DNA of 64,000 nucleotides from Linum tenue (lineage: Eukaryota; Streptophyta; Magnoliopsida; Malpighiales; Linaceae). Positions 56,793-64,000 of this stretch are shown here, in pieces (within the stretch, counting starts at the first letter, position 1; the number at the start of each line of letters is the position of its first letter). Location of the stretch: positions 24,019,475-24,083,474 of the forward strand of contig CAMGYJ010000008.1 in assembly GCA_946122785.1 (NCBI GenBank). Reading direction: 5' to 3'. The translations under genes were made by a program, and so were the position numbers. The notes under the pieces are model-generated. The model searched no databases and was not told the DNA's origin. It saw only the letters and a program-made list of their open reading frames with translations.

Positions 56793-57190
56793 ATCCTCCA
56801 CCCCTTCAAAAAAACCTTGTTCCCAAGGTTTGAATTAATGACGACAAATCAATCTCTTACTCAACCCAGATCAAAGATGAAGAAGCTTCCTCGCAATTTG
56901 TAGCAAACGACAATGAGTGTTTGATGATGTTGCTGACGCTTGCGATACTTCCAGTTAGGCTCCGGCACTCGTATATAACCAATATTAGGAGCCCCTCCGT
57001 ATCTGACCTTCCTCTCTCCATTGTGACCGAATGGATTACTCTATCAAAACTGACTCCTGCAACGAACAACACACAACTTTTGATTCATCTCCCTTCATCT
57101 TTGTACAACATTTGACCACCTCCCCTCGACCAGCTACTTGGCTTTTCTTTTTCTTTGGTGCGGTCATTGATTTGATGATTCTAGAGAGAC
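56793..57190 (-). pseudogene. 3' internal remnant of an LTR retrotransposon
   Basis: Adjacent to the LTR at 56393-56792. On the minus strand the last part reads NLGNKVFLKGW just before the polypurine tract, the usual place for a polyprotein end. The rest is too decayed to classify as copia or gypsy. Confidence 0.35.
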
Positions 57191-58437
57191 TAAATTACAT
57201 GTTTGGTCACTCAAATTACATAAATCTTTCAAGTTTACCACCCAAATTACCTCTCTTTCTTATTAACCACTAACTTTGCGAATCGTTTCATCGTTAGTCA
57301 CCCGCCGTTAGTCTCCTTTAATTCCATTAAGTTTTTTTGATGATGTGGCAAAGGAACTGTTGACTAGGCTGTTAACTCAATGACATGTCAATTAAAATAA
57401 TTAAAAATTAAAAATAAGACGAAAATAAGAGGAGCACCTTTCTCCTCACTCGTCTTCTTTGCTTTCCCCATTTTTCACCCAGAGCAACAAATCCTGCTCC
57501 ATCTCCACCACTGCTCCAACTGGGGGAAATGACGCTGATGGATCCTAGGCAAACTCCCTTCCACTTGAGATTCGTCCTTCTTTCCTCGGCCGCACCATGC
57601 CTTCTGCACTTACAAGATCAGGAAGCGCGATGGCAACCTTTGCGCGACAACTCGTTAGCCGAATTTGACGGAGGCGGAGAAGAGCGAGTTGGTCGGGCGA
57701 AGCCAGGAGAAGATCGGCTAATGGAAATCCCGATTCTACGAGCTCCACGACATCTCTTCACCTTCCAATCGAGGAAATTCGTCAATTCAGACAGCAAATT
57801 TGCCAGATGCCGGCACCGCTCAAGAAGCGACAAGTTTTGAGACAAGTCCAGAAAGAGGAATGAGGGACAAGGAGAATCCTTTGTCGTTAATCTCGAAGGT
57901 GGAGTTGGATTATCTTATCATGGGTCTTGATTCTGGAGTGTAGATATGAGAATTCATGTTTTGACGGAGAAGAGGTGAGAGTACTGAGAGGAAACGGCAA
58001 CGAGCGGCGGCGGGAGAAGACAACGGTGGCGCATCGGGAATTTGATCGACGACCGTAGTAACAGGGACCTCGCTGACGAGTCGAGGAGATTGATGGTGAT
58101 GATGGCGGAAATGACCTCGGTGCCTGATTGATGGTGAAGGCGGCGGACTGGAGACAGGGATGCGGAGGACACCACAGATTCACTGCCTTCGGAAGCGGTG
58201 GCGACAACGAGTAACTAGGGATGACTCGGATCGACGATGCCGGGGTTGGGCACGCGGCGGGAGGATTTTCTTCCCTAGTGGCACAGTGTGATTTGTTTAT
58301 CCTACCCAGGGAACGATGGTGAGATGAGGGATAACTTACTTTAATTTTTTTTAATTGACATGTCATTGAGTTAATGTCCGTGACAAGTGGGCCCATAACC
58401 CACAGGTCTTTGGATCGAAACCAGGCTCTAATACCAC
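57190..58437. repeat. Region with a perfect 26-bp inverted repeat; decayed mobile element
   Basis: The 26 bases at 57372-57397 (core TCAATGACATGTCAATT) are exactly inverted at 58349-58374. The left arm also has TTGGTCACTCAAATTA words common to dispersed plant repeats. Between the arms, frames at 57529-57840 (plus) and 57887-58320 (minus) are open but match nothing I recognise. The region is probably a non-autonomous DNA transposon or foldback element, possibly with a captured gene fragment. Confidence 0.45.
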
Positions 58438-58438
58438 T

Positions 58439-58671
58439 TGTCACAAACATAGACTTCCAAAGTCCGTGCGGCGCCTTGACGTGCACTCCTTTCTCAAGAT
58501 CGGCCTCTCTGCATACGCATGCCAACTGGTTTCGCCCTGCCTTGGGCTCATAAGGGAGACGGCAATGCCTCCGACCAGTTGTGCCTTCTCTTGCAACGAT
58601 CCCCTTCATAGCCACATCCTGACTCGGCCAGAAATGATGCACAGACAGACAACACATTATCGATAATGTCA
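58439..58671 (-). repeat. Single TRIM-like LTR with primer-binding site
   Basis: 233 bp, TGTCACAAACATAG...CGATAATGTCA. The minus-strand primer site TGGTATTAGAGCC (plus 58424-58436) sits two bases inside, as in the TRIM at 51753-52421. The partner LTR was not found to the left, so the element is incomplete or was interrupted. Confidence 0.6.
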
Positions 58672-59878
58672 CCCCCTTTACACCTCTCGTGTCAAGACAA
58701 CCAGATGGCAGCGTTCTTCAGACGATCAACATGGTCACGATATTTCGGGCAGTGACAGAATTCAATGGAAGGAGTGGCAGGGCCAGGGCGTTTGCGACAG
58801 GCGGTGATTAGAGTGGAATAGGGCGGTTGGCGGCACCGGAGTGTTTCCGGCGATGGCATTTCCTTCTTTTTCTATGCTTTTTCGGGTAATAAATAAAAGT
58901 GATTTGTGGCTTGTAAAAGTTTTTAATAATAAATAATAGAATATAGCAGAATTAAAAGATTGACTAAATGAGACGTCATATAAATATTTTCAACTCAGCA
59001 ATTAAGTTGTCACGTCAGAGTCAACTAACGGTCAATTGGATGGAAAGTTAACGGTTTGACTATTATTTTTGTTTTTCGAAAAGTTTTGCTATTATTTTGT
59101 TTAAGATCAAAGGTTTGGCTAATATATTTTATTTACCCAAAATTCTATTGTATAATTGAGAACGTGAGGCGAGGTGGCGAAGGAGGCACAAAGCTTAAAG
59201 AAAAAACTCAGTTAGTAGGTTGGAAATTGCAGCTCTTGCTCCATGGTTAGCTGTAGCTACTAGAGAGATAGGATCAGTAGTTGAAATAAGTCTTTTGTAC
59301 CTTACGGCATATGAAAAGATCAAGTACTAAGAATGTCAAATCGACATCCTTTGGAGACAGGGAGGATAATCCTGCTATTGAGAAACTAGTAAGCAAGAAC
59401 GTGCTAGGCAGAGGACAATCTAAACTCAGACAATGTGGTGAAAGCTCAGCTGGTAATTCTGTGGATATGACAGTAATTTTGGTAATTCTTTTCAGAAGAT
59501 TCCTCCAGAAATAGCTCCATTTTTCTTCTAAATGGACTGTTGTAGCTGTCTATCTCCTCTCACTCTCGGTTGCCATAAACGAACATCGGTAGTGGTGCAT
59601 TGGCTTATTCCGATCACGGTTGCGAATTAGGTAATTCTTTACTTTCGATGATTAATGGTGTATACGTGTAACAGATAAATTTCTATCTCCTCTATTTCTC
59701 TAGACGACAGTTGGCTGGAACATTGCGGCAAGTATAGCTACTGGAAAACATCAATGAAAAACATGGTTCTTTATCTTATTTTAGCAACCAGTAGCGCTGG
59801 AATGCAATAACTTATCCTTATTTTGGGCGATGAGCGCGCATTTTTGCCAAACTAATCTAAGCCCCTATAAACAGAAAA
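58672..59878. other. Intergenic DNA; no gene recognised
   Basis: AT-rich, with CACGTCAGAGTCAACTAACGG near 59010 related in style to the repeat arm at 57285-57330. The plus-strand frame at 59311-59514 is short and matches nothing recognised. Confidence 0.35.
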
Positions 59879-60331
59879 TGTTGTAGGTCTCTGTAAGGAA
59901 TGTGAAATTCCTGAATGGGTTTAGGGTTTGTAGGGTTTTGTGGAAGAGGAAGACGAGCAGAGAAGGAGGAGATAAGGTTGAGAAAGGGTTATTCAAGAGA
60001 AGGCTCAATACATCTCTGGGACTCAGTGGTCCTTGTATATATACAACGGTTAAAAATAACCTCTTTACAAAACCACCAGTCATGAAGTGACAAGTGGCAA
60101 AGACCACTGTTTAAACAATAACGAATGAAGCTTAATAAAACGACTACGTATTCTATAGCTGTACAACGGAGTAATTACAAAAGGGTCTCCACAACTTGTG
60201 AATCGTTGCACTTGGGTCCTTCGTTGTTCTTCAGCATTCTGTTCTCCAGGTGCAGCAGCTTCCAAGTTGCAGAAGAACTTGATCCTGCTTCTTCGATTAC
60301 CTGAGCAGGATCAGGGGATGATCTTCACACA
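59879..60331 (-). repeat. Copia 3' LTR
   Basis: TG...CA ends, TATA motif on the minus strand, bounded by the polypurine tract at about 60332-60340. The lower edge (59879) is inferred from the TGTTGTAGG sequence and is less certain than the upper edge. Confidence 0.65.
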
Positions 60332-60336
60332 CCCCC

Positions 60337-63300
60337 TCAAGCTGGCAAGTACACGTTGTGTACTGCCAGCTTGTTGAGTAAGAAACGGAATCTCTCTGAT
60401 CCAAGACCCTTAGTGAATAGGTCAGCTAACTGCACATCCGTTCTTACATGCTTCAATGCAATCAAACCTGATTTCAATCTCTCCCTTGTGATATGACAAT
60501 CCACCCCTATATGTTTTGTTCGTTCATGGAAAACTGGGTTTTCCGAAATGTGAATGGCGGATTGATTATCACAGTATAATGTAATAGGTTCAGGATGATT
60601 GCATAAGAAGAACTCAAGCATTACCTTGAGCCACTGCACTTCACAGCAGAGTTGAGCCAAAGCTCTGTATTCAGCTTCAGAAGAAGATCTGGATACTGTA
60701 GTCTGCTTCTTGCTTTTCCAAGTCACCAATGATGAACCCAGAAAAGTACAATATCCAGTAACTGATTTCCTTGTATCAGGGCATGTAGCCTAGTCTGAAT
60801 CTGAGTAACCAGAAAGTTGCAATGTAGTAGATGATGAGTAGAACAATCCTTGACCAGGGTTTCCCTTAAGATACCTGAGAATTCTCTGTAAACTCTGTAG
60901 ATGTACAGTAGTTGGTTGTGCTTGGAATTGCGACAGCTGCTGAATAGGAAAACATATGTCTGGTCTAGTTGTAGTTAAATACTGCAACTGCCCCAATAAT
61001 TGTCTGAATGCACTTCCATCTACTAATGGTTCACCATCTTCTGCTGAATAAACAACCTTCTGACTTAATGGAGTCTTGGCTGGTTTGGAATTCAGAAAGT
61101 TTGAATTGGCTAACAGCTCTAAACAATACTTTCTTTGTGAAACCATGATGCCTGAACTTGATCTAGCAATTTCCAGACCAAGGAAATATTTCAGCTCTCC
61201 CATATCCTTGATCTTGAAAGCCTGTTTTAAGTGTTTCTTCAGCTTGGTGATTAGTTCCATGTTGTTACCAGCAATGATGATATCATCAACATAGACAACT
61301 AACACCACAACAGAATCATCAACTGTAAACCTGAACACTGAGTGATCAGCATGACACTGTGTGAAACCTGATTCAACTAGGAAAGTTTCTAACTTGATGA
61401 ACCACTGTCGACTAGCTTGTTTCAGACCATACAGTGACTTCTGTAGTTTACAAACTTTCCCTTTATACTCAGGTTTCTCACGCAATCCAGGTGGTAACAC
61501 CATATATACCTCTTCATCCAAATCCCCATGCAAAAATGCATTACTTACATTCATCTGATGTAATATCCACCCCCTGACAGCTGCAACTCCCAGCAACAAC
61601 TTAACAGAATTTAGTTTGGCTACTGGAGAGAATGCATCCTGAAAATCAATACCAGGAACTTGAGTGTACCCCTTGGCAACCAGCCTGCCTTTATGCCTGT
61701 CAATGGTGCCATCTGAATGAAATTTGGTCTTGAAGATCCAACGACAACCAATTGGAGTTTTATCTACAGGCTTATCAACAATGATCCAAGTCTGGTTTCG
61801 ATCCAGGGCTGCAAGTTCATCATTCACAGCAAGTTCCCAGTAACCTTCTTTCATGGCCTCTTCATATGATTGTGGATCAATGCAAGAGGAGATGTTAAGA
61901 CAGAAGGATCTGTAATTAGGAGGAAGAAATTGGTAGGATAGATAGTTGGAAATGGGAAATGGGATATTAGGTAAGGGAATAGGAGTCTTCGTAGCCAAGC
62001 CTAAGTGATACATTTGAAGATAGGCAGGCTGTTTGTGTACTCTATCTGACTTACGTAGAGCAAGGGGTGCTGGTGAAACATCCTGAGATTGGATAGGTGA
62101 AGGAACAGGTGAGTTGGGAGGTAATGGAGAAGAAAGAGGGATAGGTGTGGAAGAATGTATAGGAGAAGTTTGTTCTGTGGTAGAAGGAGAAGTAGAGGAT
62201 TCATCAGAAGATGAACTAGAGGGTGATTGAGGAATGTAGTCAGGATCAGTGGGATCCTGTGATTCTGGATAGAAAGGAATTAGAGGAGAAGAGTCTTGGA
62301 CAGGTGAAGAAGAAGGAAAATTGGTCTCAGTTGGATTAGAGTTTGCTGGAGGGCTGCTGTCAAGAATGGCATTTTTGTAGGGGAAAACTGTTTCATGAAA
62401 CACAACATCCCTAGAAGTGAAAACTTCATTAGTATCTGGATCATAGAGTCTATAGCCTTTAACTCCAAACTCATAGCCAACAAAAATACACTTGATTGAT
62501 CTTGCTGCCAGCTTAGGTTTGTGGGGCAAAACTGATGTAGCATAAGCTAAACATCCAAAAACCCTGAGGTCTGAGTAATCAGGTGGTACACCATAAAGAA
62601 CTTCGAATGGAGTTTTGTTTGAAAGGACTGGGGAAGGAAGTCTATTGATCAGAAAAGCAGCATGAAGCACAAAGAAACTCCAGAAGGTAACTGGTAAGCC
62701 AGACTGAAATCTCAAAGCCCTAGATACATTCAACAAGTGTTGATGCTTCCTTTCCACTCGTCCATTCTGTTGAGCTGTTCTCACACAGCTCATTTCATGG
62801 ATGATCCCATTCTGCTGATAAAAATCTTTCAAATGGAACTCCTGACCCTGATCAGACCTCACAATTTAGATATGTTTGTTGAACTGAGTTGCAACAAGAG
62901 CATGGAAAGATTGTAAAAGAGTTCCTGCTTCTGATTTACTTCTCATGAGATAAATCCAAACAGATCTACTAAAGTCATCAACAATAGTGAGGAAATAGAC
63001 AAAACCATCTAGAGAAGGGGTATCAACAGGGCCCCAAATGTCTGTGTGAATCATATCAAAAGGTTCTTTACTAATGGAACTGCTCCTAACAAAAGGGAGC
63101 CTTTTCTGCTTAGCTAAATGACAAACTTCACAGTGTGTAACTGTACTGGTATCTACTTCCTTATGATGTTTTTGTATTTCTTGTAGCTTGGGGAGTGAAG
63201 GATGTCCAAGTCTACTGTGCCAAAGGTTAAAAACTTGTGGTGAGGAAGATGTGAAAGGTCTTGATGTATGGGATTGATCAAAAAGGTAGAGCCCCCTATT

Positions 63301-64000
63301 TACTCGGACCAAACCAATCCTCAGTTGAGAAATGAGGTCCTGAATGACACAAAAATCAGAACGAAAAATGAGTGAAACTGGAGAATCATTGGTTAATTTG
63401 CTTACAGAAACAAGGTTGTAAGCAAAGGAAGGAACACAAAGGACATTGGTTAACAGCAAACCACATGATAACCTAACTATCCCTATGTGTGTAACTGGGA
63501 CTTGCTCTCCATTAGGAAGTGTGACAGTGATTCCTTCTACTGGCTTGTACTTAAGGTAATAATTCACAGAGCAAATGATATGGTCACTAGCACCTGTATC
63601 TAGGACCCAAACATGTTTAATCCCAGTCATTCTTGTTGATAGAGCAAATGTACCTGCCATAGAAGTGGATGGTCGATTGAGAGTGACTGAATGTGCAGCA
63701 GGAACAGTGGGTGAAAGTGGTGGTGAAGGAGATGATTGCTGCTGCATCATTGCTTTCAGCTTACTGAAATCTTCCATGGCTGTAGACAACCTTGCAAGAA
63801 TGGACTGAGTGTCATTGATGTTGTTTTGTCCTCCTTGTGAAGGAGTTTGAGAAAGCTGTTCTCCAGTATCAACAGATCCAGCAAATCTTGAGTTGTCTTC
63901 CTGCATTTTCTCTCTAGCTTTCTTCATCTTCAGCTTATAACAATCTTTAATCACATGATTGTTCTTCTTGCAGTAAACACAGAAGAGTTCTTGGTTTGGA
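60337..64000 (-). pseudogene. Ty1/copia Gag-Pol polyprotein, two nonsense codons, 5' end outside the window
   Basis: Reading from 64000 downward: CCHC zinc knuckle (CVYCKKNNHVIKDC), protease (VLDTGASDHII), integrase HHCC (LWHSRLGHPS, CEVC) and catalytic D residues (HTDIWGP, RSDQGQEF) with the glutamate in NGRVERKHQ. Next come reverse transcriptase (GCRWIFKTK, NAFLHGDLDEEVYM, YVDDIII) and RNase H (SSSEAEYRAL, YCDNQSAIHI, HIGVDCHITRE), ending VHNVYLPA with TGA inside the polypurine tract. Only two stops break the frame: TAA at 62863-62865 (in the integrase, before VRSDQG) and TAG at 60790-60792 (in DSD*ATCPDTRKS, where W is usual). No frameshifts were seen, so it is a young, recently disabled copy, or the stops are sequence errors. 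Confidence 0.9.

Larger units (their letters stand above)
59879..64000 (-). mobile_element. Ty1/copia retrotransposon, 3' part (runs off the window)
   Basis: On the minus strand pol runs from the window edge to 60337, followed by the polypurine tract TTGAGGGGG. Then comes a 3' LTR of about 453 bp (60331 down to 59879; TGTGTGAAG...CTACAACA) with TATATATAC near 60030-60050. Domain order is zinc knuckle, protease, integrase, reverse transcriptase, RNase H, which is diagnostic for copia. The 5' LTR lies beyond position 64000, so LTR divergence and age cannot be judged here. Confidence 0.9.

Noticed and set aside
57887..58672. 261-codon minus-strand frame
   Set aside because: It runs across a TRIM-like LTR, its primer site and the inverted-repeat arm, so it is composite transposon DNA; no domain is recognised.

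Overview
The window looks like nuclear DNA of a flowering plant, probably a eudicot. It carries pectin methylesterase (PME, pectinesterase) genes with GT-AG introns, plant-type Ty1/copia, Ty3/gypsy and L1-like elements, TRIM and MITE elements, and long AT-rich intergenic DNA. The species cannot be named from the sequence alone. No prokaryotic features, rRNA, tRNA or CRISPR array were recognised.

The dominant feature is a direct tandem duplication of about 23.3 kb. Copy 1 spans 1288-24610 and copy 2 spans 24611-48001. The breakpoint is readable to the base: the sequence starting at 1288 reappears at 24611, and the sequence ending at 24610 reappears at 48001. By eye the copies differ only by scattered substitutions, many single-base indels in homopolymers or decayed elements, one roughly 20-bp indel in a PME intron, and two versus three units of a 30-bp repeat. 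The PME exons show no indels between copies.

Each unit holds, left to right: (i) a non-autonomous LTR retrotransposon of about 5.2 kb on the minus strand, with 1.5-1.6 kb LTRs full of a G-rich minisatellite; (ii) a complete three-exon PME gene, PME A (669 aa, minus strand), with transmembrane anchor, PMEI pro-domain, two RRLL motifs, an unusual acidic repeat linker and all catalytic residues; (iii) an exon fragment of a group IId WRKY gene without its WRKY domain; (iv) a LINE reverse transcriptase scrap; (v) a deleted gypsy gag remnant split by a hAT-like insert; (vi) a decayed L1-type LINE ORF2; (vii) a MITE with 9-bp target duplications; (viii) a second PME, PME B, with its catalytic domain and RKLL motif but no PMEI domain or start codon. 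The duplication breakpoint cuts through the 5' coding exon of PME B in copy 1.

Right of the duplication (48002-64000) the DNA is mostly transposon-derived. It holds a TPR-protein gene fragment, a TRIM with initiator-Met primer site and near-perfect target duplications, a Tourist-like MITE, a two-exon gene for a 49-aa secreted defensin-like peptide, two further LTRs with primer sites, and at the right edge a nearly intact Ty1/copia pol with only two visible stop codons.

If expressed, the PMEs would act in the cell wall by removing methyl groups from pectin, with the PMEI pro-domain holding the enzyme inactive until processed at RRLL/RKLL. The duplication doubles the dose of PME A. A false duplication from assembling two haplotypes in tandem is the main alternative and must be excluded.
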